A stretch of DNA of 64,000 nt, from NCBI GenBank assembly GCA_963730225.1, contig CAVSQX010000004.1, positions 186,001 to 250,000 on the forward strand, given 5' to 3'. Below, piece by piece: positions 37,083 to 46,421 of this stretch. Source of the stretch: CAVSQX01 sp963730225. Lineage in GTDB: Bacteria; Planctomycetota; Phycisphaerae; Tepidisphaerales; Tepidisphaeraceae. Every line of letters starts with the position of its first letter. Positions within the stretch are counted from its first letter, which is position 1. The translations under genes were made by a program, and so were the position numbers. The notes beneath the pieces were generated by a model. That model saw only the letters and a program-made list of their open reading frames with translations. It did no database searches and was not told the origin of the DNA.

Positions 37083-39253
37083 ATTCGACCACGGCGCGCG
37101 TGTGCTGGCCGGCGTCGGAAACTTCGGCAATTCGACCCAGGCCAAACGTGGGATGGCGAACCAGTTGTCCGCGCCGGAATTGGCTCGGCGGTTCCATCGA
37201 TGCCGGCCGGCCCACCGATGGGGATGGCGAGAAGTTCGAGTCGGTCCGATCGGTGACTTCGAGCGATTCGGCCGGCATTTCGGCAAGAAATGGCGAGGTG
37301 ATCGTGCGCTCGCGCAGGCCGCGGATGGTCCGGTACGCCGAGCGGGTGAGAATCAGCCGTTCCTGGGCGCGGGTGATGCCGACGAAGCAGAGCCGCCGCT
37401 CCTCCTCCATCTGGTCCATGTCGTCTCGCGCCCGGGCGTGCGGAAGGCAGCCTTCTTCCAGCCCCATGATAACCACGACCGGAAATTCCAACCCCTTGGC
37501 CGCGTGCAGCGTCATCATCGTGATCGCCCCGCCGTTGCCCTTGAGATGATCGACATCGCTGACCAGCGAAATCATCGAGAGATATTCATCCAGCGAAGCC
37601 TGTGCGTTTTCGTGATCGAATTCGGCCGCGGAGGTGATGAGTTGATCGATGTTGGAAAGCTCCGCCTGCTCGTCGCCGCCTTCCTTGCGGTGATACGCCT
37701 CCAATCCGCTGCGGCGAACGACGTCCTCCATCACGGTTTGCACGACACCCTTTTGCTGCGGCTCCAGATCGGGCGTGGATGATTTTTTTGCCGCGATCGT
37801 CTGCCAGGTCAAAACCAGTTCGGCAAAACCGCGCAGAATTGATCGCTCGAGTGGATAATCCGGTGATTTCCCCGGCCCGCTGCACCGCGCCCCAGAGCGA
37901 GGTTCCGTTGGCGATGGCGAAAGTCTGCATCAGCTTGATGCTGGAATCTCCCAGCCCGCGCGCGGCACGTTCATCACCCGGCTCAAGCTCAGGTCATCGC
38001 TTGGATTGGCCACGACGCGCAGATACGCCAGCACATCCTTGATTTCCTTGCGGTTGTAGAACTCCACGCCACGGGCCATCACGTAGGGAAGATTCTCTTT
38101 TCGCAGAGCGTCTTCCATCACCCGCGACAGCGAATTCATGCGATAAAAAATCGCCATCTGGTTCCATTTGTAGTCGTGCTTCTCGGCCAACTCCTTGAGT
38201 TGCCTGGCGATCAGGTTGGCTTCGTCGTATTCATCCTGGCAGAGAAAAAGCTGCGCCTTTTCGCCCTCGCCGTTTTCGGTCCAGAGTGATTTCTCCTTCC
38301 GCTGCGAATTGCGCGAGATCAGCCTGGAAGCGATGTGAAGAATCGTCTTGGTGGAGCGGTAATTCTGTTCCAGCTTGACGATTTTCGCATCCGGATAGTC
38401 CTTCTCGAAATCCAGGATGTTTTGAATGTCGGCTCCGCGCCAGGCGTAGATGGATTGATCGGGATCGCCGACGACGCAGATGTTCCGGTGCCGCATGCGC
38501 CAGCGCATGAGCCAGAACGTATTGGGCGTGATTGGTGTCCTGGTATTCGTCGATCAGGATGTAGGCGAAGCGATCCTGCAATTCGCGCAGCACGGCCGGA
38601 TGATCGCGCATCGCATGCGTGGTGCGCAGCAGAAGATCGTCGAAATCCAGCGCGTTGTTCTGCTTGAGCAGGTCCTGGTATTTGCGATAAACCCGCGCCA
38701 CATTTCGCTGGTAAAAATCCCCGCTCGCGGCGGCGAAGGATTCGGCGGTCTGAAGCTGGTTCTTCGCTTTGCTGATCGTTCCGTGAACGGCGGCCGGGGT
38801 GAAGTTCGCCGACGACATCTCCAACTGCTTCATCGCTTCCTTGATGAGCTTGGTCTGATCCGACGAATCGTAAATGCTGAAGTTCGCTGGCAGCCCCAGT
38901 TGCTGGGCGTAATGGCGAAGGATCCTCAGGCACAGGCTGTGGAAGGTGCAGATGGTGGGCCAGGGCTGATCGAGCCGGCCGAAATCGCGCAGCGGCCGAT
39001 CCGCCACCCTGGCGATGCGCTCTTTCATTTCCCCGGCCGCTTTGTTGGTGAAGGTGATGGCCAGAATCGACGGCGCGGGAATGCCCAGCGCAACCAGATA
39101 CGCCACCCGACGGGTGATGACGCGCGTTTTCCCGCTTCCCGCGCCGGCGACGATCAGCAGCGGACCGTCCACATGCGTGACGGCTTGCCGCTGAGCGTCG
39201 GTTAAATCCTCCAGCAATTCCTGACTGGCAACCACGAGCGGACTATAGCTCAT
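37021..39253 (-). CDS. pcrA: PcrA/UvrD-type DNA helicase (three frameshifts)
   Basis: SF1A 3'-5' helicase, about 740 residues if repaired, in excision repair and replication-restart work. N-terminal frame (39253 down): LTDAQRQAVTHVDGPLLIVA, Walker A GAGSGKT, ITFTNKAAGEMKERI, TFHSLCLRILR, DDLL and the motif II EYQDTNHAQY. Second frame: CVVGDPDQSIYAWRGAD, the EQNYRST motif and FYRMNSLSRVMEDALR. Third frame: NGTSLWGAV. Last frame: TMMTLHAAKGLEFPVVVIMG, EERRLCFVGITRAQERLILT and a C-terminal tail binding RNA polymerase (FRRGQLVRHPTFGLGRI). Shifts lie near 38480-38505, 37950-37965 and 37845-37860, all one base. Since a helicase of this sort is normally vital, these look like sequence errors. Confidence 0.9.
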
Positions 39254-39286
39254 GGAGCGGTGAGGATCGAGGATGGAAGCTCGCGC

Positions 39287-39661
39287 TTATGGTTCCGGGG
39301 GAACGTACGCATCGAGTTCGCTGAGAAACTCAAAAAGCGCGGTGGCCGTGTTGTGCTCCGGATCATCGCCGTGATGGACCAGCGTGAAATTCCGCCGTCG
39401 CCCCGCGGTCACTAGATCCAGCAGCGTTGGCCGATACGGCCCGTTGGCCAGAATCTGATGATACTGCCCGCGGAAATACTCATACGCCTGCGGATGGGCG
39501 GCGAACCAGTCGGCCAAGTGCTTGGACGGGCCCAGATGGCTCATCATCTGGTCGATCTTGCACCACTGCCGCAAATCGAGCGTCAGGCCGATCGGCTCAA
39601 TCCAAAGCCGTTCGCCGTCATCCTCTTCCACCGTATCCAACAGATGCTTCACCTTGATCAT
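39287..39661 (-). CDS. DUF488 (YeaO-like) family protein
   Basis: 124 residues. The start IKVKHLLDTVEEDDGERLWI and GLTLDLRQWCKIDQMMSHLG followed by a C-terminal FTLVHHGDDPEHNTATALFE match YeaO/DUF488, where the same blocks read as 'DGxRxxVDRLWPRG' and 'LLYxAKDxExNNAxxL'. The function of YeaO is unknown. It sits downstream of pcrA on the reverse strand and upstream of no clear partner. Confidence 0.7.
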   Translation of the reverse strand: MIKVKHLLDTVEEDDGERLWIEPIGLTLDLRQWCKIDQMMSHLGPSKHLADWFAAHPQAYEYFRGQYHQILANGPYRPTLLDLVTAGRRRNFTLVHHGDDPEHNTATALFEFLSELDAYVPPEP

Positions 39662-39744
39662 GGCCAGGGCCTCCGTCTCCTACATAATTCCCTCACCAGA
39701 ATATACGTTTGAAAGTTCGTGAAGTTGTGCACAACTGGCGCAGA

Positions 39745-40407
39745 TTACAGGTCGCGGCTGGGCCAGCGGTTGTAGAGAATGATGACCACCAGTGAAATGG
39801 CCGATAGCGTCCAAACCGCCGCGGCGGCGTGGGGCATGTTTCCGTCGATCCAATCGTTGTAAATGCTGATAGGAAGCGTTTGCCGATTTGGCAGCTCGCC
39901 CAGAACCATCACGGTCGCTCCGAATTCACCCAACGCCCGGGCGAAAGTGAGCAGCAGTCCGCTGGCGATTCCGCGGCGGGCCATCGGCAAACTCACATGC
40001 CAGAATGTGGCGATGACGCCCGCGCCCATCAGTTTGGCGACATCCTCCAACTCTCGATCCACCGCCGCGAAAGCCGACTTAGCCGGTAGATAAAGCAGTG
40101 GAAACGAAACGACCGCCGCCGCCAAAACCGCTCCGGCCGGATGAAACACCACGCTGTACCCGCCGGTGAATTGGGCGATAAACCTGCCGACCCATCCGTG
40201 GCGGCCCATCAGCACGATCAGGAAATATCCGACGACGGTCGGCGGCAGCACCAGCGGGACGGTAAGCACCGCTTCGATGACGCTCTGCCCCCAGAACGCC
40301 CGCCGCGCCCAACGGTGCGCCAGCGGAACGCCGATCAGCATCACCAGCAGCGTCGCCGTCGACGCGACTTCCAGCGAGAAAAAAAGCGGCTGCCACAGAT
40401 CGTTCAT
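39745..40407 (-). CDS. modB: Molybdate ABC transporter permease ModB
   Basis: 220 residues with five TM helices (LEVASTATLLVMLIGVPLAH, AVLTVPLVLPPTVVGYFLIV, AAVVSFPLLYLPAKSAF, ASGLLLTFARALGEFGATVM, WTLSAISLVVIILYNRW). The EAA-like loop and the FARALGEFGATVMVLGEL segment are typical of ModB. Its ATG overlaps the stop of modA (ATGA), so both are coupled. No ATPase gene (ModC) follows on this strand; it must be elsewhere. Moves molybdate or tungstate across the inner membrane. Confidence 0.92.
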   Translation of the reverse strand: MNDLWQPLFFSLEVASTATLLVMLIGVPLAHRWARRAFWGQSVIEAVLTVPLVLPPTVVGYFLIVLMGRHGWVGRFIAQFTGGYSVVFHPAGAVLAAAVVSFPLLYLPAKSAFAAVDRELEDVAKLMGAGVIATFWHVSLPMARRGIASGLLLTFARALGEFGATVMVLGELPNRQTLPISIYNDWIDGNMPHAAAAVWTLSAISLVVIILYNRWPSRDL

Positions 40408-41183
40408 GGGCTTGGCCGCGACGTGGCCGATTGGGGCAGGGAAAATCCAAAAGACGTCAAAATCGATTCGCTCGGCGGCGTGCCCAGGAAATTCAAAAAC
40501 CGCTTCGCCGCCGCCGCCGCCGCGTGCGGGCAGGCCGAGATGATGACGGCGGGATATTCGATTCTGTCGTGCGAGTCGGCCGGCGCCGTCGCAATCACCG
40601 TCACGGCGTTCCCCGCCTGCCTGGCATCGGTGGCGTAAACGATGCCTGCATCGACTTCATCCCGCACGACATAATCCAGCACCTGTCGAACGTTCGCTCC
40701 GTAGACGATCTTTGCCCGCAGCGAATCGAGCAATTTCAGATGGGTCAGCGTTTGAACCGCATATTGCCCCGCGGGAACGATTTTCGGCTGGCCGATGGCG
40801 ATTTTGGATATCGATTTGTCGCTCAGATCGGCAAAATCGTGCAGAGAAGCCGTTGTCGCGGCGGGAACAATCAGAACGAGCGTGTTCTGGGCCACCACGC
40901 ATCGACTTGCAGGCTGCGCTTTTCCGCGGGAAATCAGTTGATCCACCTGCTGATCGGCCGCCGAGATAAACGCATCGACCGGAGCCGCCTGCTCGATCTG
41001 CGATTCCAGCGCACCCGAAGCGCCGAAGTTGAAATCGACATGATCTCCGCTGGCCGACTCGTACGTTTTTCCGATCCGCTCCAGCGCGTCTTTGAGGCTG
41101 ATGGCCGCTGACACGGTGATCGTTTCCGCCGACGCCGCGGCGGCGAGAATCAGAGCCAGCAGTGCTGCCAGGATTTTTGGCAT
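40404..41183 (-). CDS. modA: Molybdate ABC transporter substrate-binding protein ModA
   Basis: 259 residues with a signal peptide (KILAALLALILAAAASA). The ModA pattern is clear: VSAAISLKDALERIGKTYES, VDFNFGASGALESQIEQAAP, VDAFISAADQQVDQL, the GANVRQVLDYVVRDEVDAGI block and VYATDARQAGN. Oxyanion contacts are Ser26-type and Ser52-type residues in these segments. Located upstream of modB with a four-base overlap. Upstream (41184-41400) holds repeats but no molybdopterin riboswitch was seen. Confidence 0.92.
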   Translation of the reverse strand: MPKILAALLALILAAAASAETITVSAAISLKDALERIGKTYESASGDHVDFNFGASGALESQIEQAAPVDAFISAADQQVDQLISRGKAQPASRCVVAQNTLVLIVPAATTASLHDFADLSDKSISKIAIGQPKIVPAGQYAVQTLTHLKLLDSLRAKIVYGANVRQVLDYVVRDEVDAGIVYATDARQAGNAVTVIATAPADSHDRIEYPAVIISACPHAAAAAAKRFLNFLGTPPSESILTSFGFSLPQSATSRPSP

Positions 41184-41240
41184 GGATCGACCGCAGCGTT
41201 ATATAACTGGCTGAATAACGTGTAAAGATCGAGCGTGAAT

Positions 41241-41317
41241 TGACAAGGTGACACGGTGGCAAGGTGACAAGGTGAATTTCTTGCACCGTGTCACCCCTTC
41301 CCCTTGTCACCTTGTCA
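41241..41317. repeat. Inverted GTGACAAGGTGA-type repeat upstream of mreB
   Basis: Left arm 41241-41274 carries TGACAAGGTGAC, CGGTGGCAAGGTGACAAGGT in tandem; right arm 41284-41317 carries the complement, CACCGTGTCACC and TTGTCACCTTGTCA. It can fold as a long imperfect hairpin between modA and mreB. A second copy of the same kind follows mreB (42478-42565). Confidence 0.75.
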
Positions 41318-41421
41318 TCCTCCATCCCTTTCGCCCCAGCCAACGACGGATTATAACTCTGCCCCGTAGGTTGTGGCTGAGCCGCGACAGGTCCCAAAGG
41401 ACAGGTGCAAGGAGTGCTCGA

Positions 41422-42477
41422 GTGATCTTCGATTCTCTTCTGGGGATGTTCAGTGTCGATATGGGCATCGACCTGGGCACCTGCAATACGCTGGTGTGCA
41501 TCAAGGGCGAGGGAATCGTTCTCAATGAACCCAGCGTCGTCGCCGTCAAGAAGGGAACCAACCGGGTATTGCAAAACGGGCAGGCCGTCGGGCTGGTAGC
41601 CAAGGAGATGCTCGGCAAAACCCCCGGCTCGATCGCCGCCATCCGCCCGCTCAAAGACGGCGTCATCAGCGATTTCGATATCACCGAAGCGATGCTGCGC
41701 TATTTCATCCGCCGGGTGCAGGGACGGACGCGTTTCATTCATCCGCGCGTCGTGATTGCCATTCCCTCGGGAATTACGGCCGTGGAAAAGCGGGCTGTGC
41801 TGGAAAGCGCCGAGCGAGCCGGCGCCCGCCGCGTGTTTCTCGTGGAAGAACCGATGGCCGCCGCCATCGGCGCCGGTTTACCCGTCACCGAGCCGACCGC
41901 CAGCATGATCGTCGACATCGGCGGCGGCACCACCGAAGTGGCGATCATCTCCCTGGCCGACATCAGCGTCAGCGAATCGGTTCGCGTCGCCGGCGACGAT
42001 TTTGACGAAGCGATCGTGAATCACATGAAGCGCACCTACAACATGGCCATCGGCGAGCAGATGGCCGAGCGAATCAAAATCGAGATTGGCTCGGCCGCCC
42101 CGTTTGGCGATTCCGAACCGACGATGGAAGTCCGCGGCCGCGATCTGATCAGCGGGTTGCCGCGCAAGACTCCGGTGACCGCATTGGAAATCCGCGACGC
42201 GCTTCAGGAACCGGTGACGCAGATCATCGAAGCGGTGACGCGCACACTGGAATTGGCCGAGCCGGAATTGGCCGCCGATCTGGTCGACAACGGAATCACG
42301 ATGGCCGGCGGATCGTCGCTGCTCCGCGGACTGTGCACCGTCATCGGCAATGCCACCGGCCTGGAAGTAAAATTGGCCGAAGACCCGCTCACCTGCGTCG
42401 CCCGCGGCACCAGCGTCTATCTGGAAAATCTCGAACTCTGGAAAGATACGATGGAGAGCGACGAGGACGAGATGTAG
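41422..42477 (+). CDS. mreB: Rod-shape actin homologue MreB
   Basis: 351 residues. GTG at 41422 with AAGGAG eight bases upstream begins VIFDSLLGMFSVDMGIDLGT; the reading frame open back to 41248 is only accidental. Actin-fold motifs: phosphate 1 DLGTCNTLV, connect/phosphate 2 VDIGGGTTEVAII, adenosine MAGGSSLLRGL, and VRVAGDDFDEAIVNHMKRTY. MreB filaments guide sidewall synthesis with MreC, MreD, RodA and PBP2, all of which follow here. Planctomycetes differ in mreB content, so its presence hints at a cell-shape machinery in this lineage. Confidence 0.97.
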   Translation: MIFDSLLGMFSVDMGIDLGTCNTLVCIKGEGIVLNEPSVVAVKKGTNRVLQNGQAVGLVAKEMLGKTPGSIAAIRPLKDGVISDFDITEAMLRYFIRRVQGRTRFIHPRVVIAIPSGITAVEKRAVLESAERAGARRVFLVEEPMAAAIGAGLPVTEPTASMIVDIGGGTTEVAIISLADISVSESVRVAGDDFDEAIVNHMKRTYNMAIGEQMAERIKIEIGSAAPFGDSEPTMEVRGRDLISGLPRKTPVTALEIRDALQEPVTQIIEAVTRTLELAEPELAADLVDNGITMAGGSSLLRGLCTVIGNATGLEVKLAEDPLTCVARGTSVYLENLELWKDTMESDEDEM

Positions 42478-42565
42478 GATGACAAGGTGACCGGGTGACA
42501 AGGTGATATGTTGATCCAAGCATTTTTCACCTTGTCACCCCCTCACCTTGTCACCTTGTCTTGCC
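42478..42565. repeat. Inverted GTGACAAGGTGA-type repeat downstream of mreB
   Basis: TGACAAGGTGACCGGGTGAC AAGGTGA (42479-42505) against TTCACCTTGTCACCCCCTCA CCTTGTCACCTTGTC (42529-42563), with an AT-rich loop between. Same unit as upstream of mreB. Could terminate or stabilise the mRNA, but there is no T tract. Confidence 0.75.
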
Positions 42566-42588
42566 ATCCATAACTCGAATCGACACGG

Positions 42589-43461
42589 ATGTCTGAACTT
42601 CGCTTCAATCACGTTTTCGCCGCGCTGATGTTGCTTTGCGTCTTCAGCGCTTTTGTTCTGCCGCCGCGATTCACTAATCCCGCCCGCGGTGAATTCGCCG
42701 GCTTGTTTGCTCCGATCTCACATCCCGTGCGCGGCATCGCCGGGCTGATCCGCGATCGCTTTGATCCGCAGCCCCCGATCGATCTGGCCTCCCCATCGGC
42801 GCCACGCCCGGCGGCGACCCTCCTCGAAGAGAACCATCAACTTCTGACGGAGCTTTCGCGCCTGACGGTGAAGCTGGAACAACTGAATGTGCAGGAGGCC
42901 GATCGCCAGCGGCTGGGCGATATCGGCGCTTTTTGCAAACCGGTCGCTGTGACCGGCGCCGATTCGTCGGCTCTGAGAGAATCGCTCATTCTCGGATCGT
43001 CGTCGCTGTCGGGCCTCAAGGATGGATTGGCCGTCCTCAGCGCCGACGGACTGGTCGGAAAGATCGCCCGATGCGGCATCGACGGCGCTCAGGTTCGGCT
43101 GCTCACCGATCCGGGTTTCGCTTTGACCGGGCAGATTTCCCAGTACCAGCGCGATGCCGACGGCCACGTCACTTTCGTGGCGATTTACCAGGTTCCCGTG
43201 CTGGTGCAGGGAATCGGCCATGGCGAAATGGCCGTGCGAAGCAACATTCCCATGCAGCGGGTCAAGGAGTGCGGCATCGACCTGAACGATGTCATCACCC
43301 TCCAGGACAACGATTGGCCGGCCGATCTACAGGGACATTGGATCGGGCGAATCACCTCGATCGCTCCACAATCCAACGCTCCGCTGTTTGCCGATATCCG
43401 AGCCCGGCCCGTCAGCGAGTTGATGCGCCTGCGCCAAGTGATGGTGCTGGCCAAGCCGTGA
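42589..43461 (+). CDS. mreC: Rod-shape protein MreC
   Basis: 290 residues. Short inside end, one TM helix (HVFAALMLLCVFSAFVLPPR), a coiled coil around residues 80-110 (LEENHQLLTELSRLTVKLEQ), and the periplasmic double beta-barrel of MreC (VAVTGADSSALRESLILGSS, SGLKDGLAVLSADGLVGKIA, VRLLTDPGFALTGQI). Links MreB to the elongation synthases. 111 bases after mreB, without an own promoter recognised. Confidence 0.92.
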   Translation: MSELRFNHVFAALMLLCVFSAFVLPPRFTNPARGEFAGLFAPISHPVRGIAGLIRDRFDPQPPIDLASPSAPRPAATLLEENHQLLTELSRLTVKLEQLNVQEADRQRLGDIGAFCKPVAVTGADSSALRESLILGSSSLSGLKDGLAVLSADGLVGKIARCGIDGAQVRLLTDPGFALTGQISQYQRDADGHVTFVAIYQVPVLVQGIGHGEMAVRSNIPMQRVKECGIDLNDVITLQDNDWPADLQGHWIGRITSIAPQSNAPLFADIRARPVSELMRLRQVMVLAKP

Positions 43462-44007
43462 GTGGCAATGCGTTGGTTCGCTTATTTCATTCTCGCCTAC
43501 ATCGTGCTGGGACTTCAGCTCGGACTGAGTCCACAGGTTCGTTACCACGGCTCGGCCCCCAACCTGGTTCTGCTGGCGGTCGTGTTCATTTCGCTCAACG
43601 CTCCGCGTGATGAGGCGCTGCTGGGATGTTTTCTCCTGGGAGCCTTGCAGGATTTGGCCACGCTGGAACCGATGGGCTTGTTCGCGCTGTCGTACGGGCT
43701 GGCGGCGATGTTGATCGGCGCGCTGGGGCAACTGGCCAATCGGGAACATCCGGTCACGCAATTCTTCATGACGCTTTTTGCGGGGATGGTCGTCGCGGTG
43801 GTGGTGCTGCTGCATTCCTGGATTCATCCGCTGGCGGCGATGCCGGCGGGCCAGGCCGCCGCCGCGCCGTTGCCGCTGCCCGTGCGAGCGATGATGATTT
43901 CGGCGTTGTACACCGCTCTGCTCTCGCCGATGGTGATCGGCCTGCTCCAACAGATGCGGCGAATGTTCGCCTTCGAAGCCCCCAGCCGACGTAAAGCGAG
44001 AATCTGA
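43462..44007 (+). CDS. mreD: Rod-shape protein MreD
   Basis: 181 residues, starting GTG directly after the mreC stop, or at the ATG at 43468. Five TM helices (WFAYFILAYIVLGLQLGLSP, APNLVLLAVVFISLN, GCFLLGALQDLATLEPMGLF and others), and the LQDL..EPMGLFALSYGLAAML motif is conserved in MreD. Integral membrane partner of MreC. Its stop overlaps the first base of mrdA. Confidence 0.88.
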   Translation: MAMRWFAYFILAYIVLGLQLGLSPQVRYHGSAPNLVLLAVVFISLNAPRDEALLGCFLLGALQDLATLEPMGLFALSYGLAAMLIGALGQLANREHPVTQFFMTLFAGMVVAVVVLLHSWIHPLAAMPAGQAAAAPLPLPVRAMMISALYTALLSPMVIGLLQQMRRMFAFEAPSRRKARI

Positions 44008-46397
44008 TGTACCAGCGCCGACTGAAAATTTTCCTGCTCTTTCTGCTTTTGTTCACGATCGCGCTGATGGTTCGCGCGGCGCAGATGCAGGTCGTGGATC
44101 ATTCCACCTGGGTGGCGGCGGCGGCCGAACTGCTCAAGACAGCTCAAATCACGCAGACCACACGGGGCCGAATTTTGGATTTTACGGGGAAAACCGTGCT
44201 CGCCGAGGATGTGCCTTGCACCGATGCCTGCGTCGATTATCGCGCCATCGTCAATCCCCCCGACCCCAAATGGGTTTCGGACATCGCGGCGGCCCGATTG
44301 TTGAAAAAATTCGGCTCCGACATTCCCGCCGACGCAAAGAAAACGCTGACCGAGCAGGAAATTCAGGCGGTTCAGGCCGACATTGAGTCGATGTGGAGCG
44401 CGCTGGCGGCCATGGCGCCTCCGGCGGCCAGCTCCTCGGGCGATCCCCGCGCGGCCATCGAGCAGTTGCGGCACGACATCGTGCAGCAGGTGCAGATGGA
44501 ACGCCGCTGGCTCTGGTATCGAACGTTTCAAATCAATCAGACGCGCGACGTCAATCGCCCCATGTGGGAAAAATGGCTGTCGGGCGAGTCGGATGACGGG
44601 CCGGACATGGACGAATTCGACATCACCGTGGACGACGCGCAGTCGCCGCACGTGATCCTGCATGCCGTCGACGATGCGACGGCCACTCTGCTCGGCAAGC
44701 AACTCGAGAAATTTCCCGGCCTGGTGTTGCTTCCCAGCACGCACCGGGCCTATCCCATGAGCAATGTCGCATGCCACGTCCTGGGGCGAATGGCGCTGGC
44801 CAGCGAGCAGGATACGGCACGAGCCAAGTCGCTGGGCTGGGATGACACGCGGCAGTATCTGGCGAACGATCTGGTGGGCCGGGAGGGGATCGAAGCGCTG
44901 TGCGAGCCGCTGCTGCGCAGAGCGCGCGGCCGAATCGAGAAGCGCGTCGCCGATGGAGCGGTTCTGGAGCAGAAGCAATTCGTGTCGGGGCAGGACGTGC
45001 GAATTACCATCGACGCCAACTTGCAGGCGCAGGTTCAGGAAATGCTTAAGCGCATTCGGATTTGGGACGCGGAATGCAAAGGCCCCGCCACGCCGGAACT
45101 GAGCATGCATGCCGCCGCCGTGGTGATCGACGTGCCCAGCGGCGAGGTGCGCGTCCTGGCGTCGAATCCGGATTACGACGTCAACGAGCTGGAGAGCCAC
45201 TACAGCGAATTGGCCGGCGATCGGGTCGACGATCCGCTGCGCGATCGGGCCACCTGCGATGCCTTCGTACCGGGCTCGACGGTCAAGCCGATAATTGGTT
45301 TGGGAGCGATCACGGAAGGAGCGATCGGCCCGCTTCAGGGAATCGAGTGCACGGGGTATTTGGAATTGCCCGTGATCGGCCCCGATGGGCGCCCGACGGG
45401 CCGGAAGATCCGCCAGCGAGTTGGGCGCTGCTGGGTGGCCAGCGAATTCGCCCAGACGTTGGCCAACATTCCGCCGCCGTTTGGGCCGTTGCTGCCCGTG
45501 CATCATCCGATTCCGCTCAACGCCCCGCACCGCGGCCACGATGGAAACCCCGACGGCTGGCTGACTTTTGCTGACGCGCTGGAGCGAAGCTGCAACATCT
45601 ATTTTGAGACGGTAGCCGACCGATTGGGTCCGGCGGGCGTGGCGTATTGGTACGATCAATTCGGTTTCGGCCGGCGCACGGGCATCGGCATCGAAGAGCA
45701 GCGCGGCCTGCGGCCCGGTCAGCGGCCCCTCCGCCCGATCACCGCTCGAATGGACAATTGCTTCGCCGGCATCGGCCAGGGACAGGTATGGGCCACCCCG
45801 CTGCAAATCGCCAACGAGGCCGCCACGATCGCCCGCAACGGCGTTTGGATGCGCCCGCGGCTGCTGACGGCGGAATCGCAACAGACCTTGGATGCGATTT
45901 GTCCGCGCTCGGCGGACGATCCGCCCGATCGCGTCGATCTGCATTTGGATCCGCGCGGTCTGGAGCAGGCGCACATCGGAATGACGGAAGTGGTCAACGA
46001 TCCCGCCGGCACCGGAACGGTAATCAAACGAAACGACATGCTCGTCGCCGGGAAAACCGGCTCGGCGCAGGGCGCACAGCTTTGGACCGTGGTGAGCGGT
46101 CCCGATGGGCGTCGGCAGCGTCAGCCGCGAACGCCGGCCAATCTCGATCCGAATTCATCCACGCCGTGGTATCGTGCCAGCGGAGACAAGAGCGATCAGA
46201 TCGTCCATGCGTGGTTCATGGGATACGCCCCGGCGAACAATCCACAGATCGCCTTTTGCGTTCTGGTGGAATACGCCGGCGCGGGCGGTGGTCCGGCGGC
46301 GGGGCCGGTGGTCAAGCAACTGCTTGATGCGTGTATCGCCCATGGCTACCTTCACCCGCAAGGCGGCGGCATTCCGTTGGCCGCGGCGGATCGATAA
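44007..46397 (+). CDS. mrdA: Penicillin-binding protein 2 (MrdA)
   Basis: 796 residues, longer than the usual 600-650 because of an insertion of some 150 residues in the N-terminal pedestal. One TM helix (IFLLFLLLFTIALMVRAAQM). Transpeptidase motifs: S424-T-V-K427 in FVPGSTVKPIIG, S528-C-N in ERSCNIYFETV, and K683-T-G in VAGKTGSAQ. The R-G-x-I-x-D pedestal motif reads TTRGRILDFTG. Cross-links septum-free sidewall peptidoglycan with RodA. Directly coupled to mreD. Presence of PBP2 shows that this organism makes peptidoglycan. Confidence 0.95.
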   Translation: MYQRRLKIFLLFLLLFTIALMVRAAQMQVVDHSTWVAAAAELLKTAQITQTTRGRILDFTGKTVLAEDVPCTDACVDYRAIVNPPDPKWVSDIAAARLLKKFGSDIPADAKKTLTEQEIQAVQADIESMWSALAAMAPPAASSSGDPRAAIEQLRHDIVQQVQMERRWLWYRTFQINQTRDVNRPMWEKWLSGESDDGPDMDEFDITVDDAQSPHVILHAVDDATATLLGKQLEKFPGLVLLPSTHRAYPMSNVACHVLGRMALASEQDTARAKSLGWDDTRQYLANDLVGREGIEALCEPLLRRARGRIEKRVADGAVLEQKQFVSGQDVRITIDANLQAQVQEMLKRIRIWDAECKGPATPELSMHAAAVVIDVPSGEVRVLASNPDYDVNELESHYSELAGDRVDDPLRDRATCDAFVPGSTVKPIIGLGAITEGAIGPLQGIECTGYLELPVIGPDGRPTGRKIRQRVGRCWVASEFAQTLANIPPPFGPLLPVHHPIPLNAPHRGHDGNPDGWLTFADALERSCNIYFETVADRLGPAGVAYWYDQFGFGRRTGIGIEEQRGLRPGQRPLRPITARMDNCFAGIGQGQVWATPLQIANEAATIARNGVWMRPRLLTAESQQTLDAICPRSADDPPDRVDLHLDPRGLEQAHIGMTEVVNDPAGTGTVIKRNDMLVAGKTGSAQGAQLWTVVSGPDGRRQRQPRTPANLDPNSSTPWYRASGDKSDQIVHAWFMGYAPANNPQIAFCVLVEYAGAGGGPAAGPVVKQLLDACIAHGYLHPQGGGIPLAAADR

Positions 46398-46421
46398 GAC
46401 GATTTTCAGGAGCTTGGTTCC

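Noticed and set aside
41184..41420. A molybdenum-cofactor riboswitch before modA
   Set aside because: No Moco-type consensus was recognised; the hairpins seen are the repeat elements.
41248..41421. A longer MreB N-terminus
   Set aside because: This stretch is made of the repeat unit and has no ribosome site; MreB proteins begin near the GTG at 41422, which has AAGGAG upstream.
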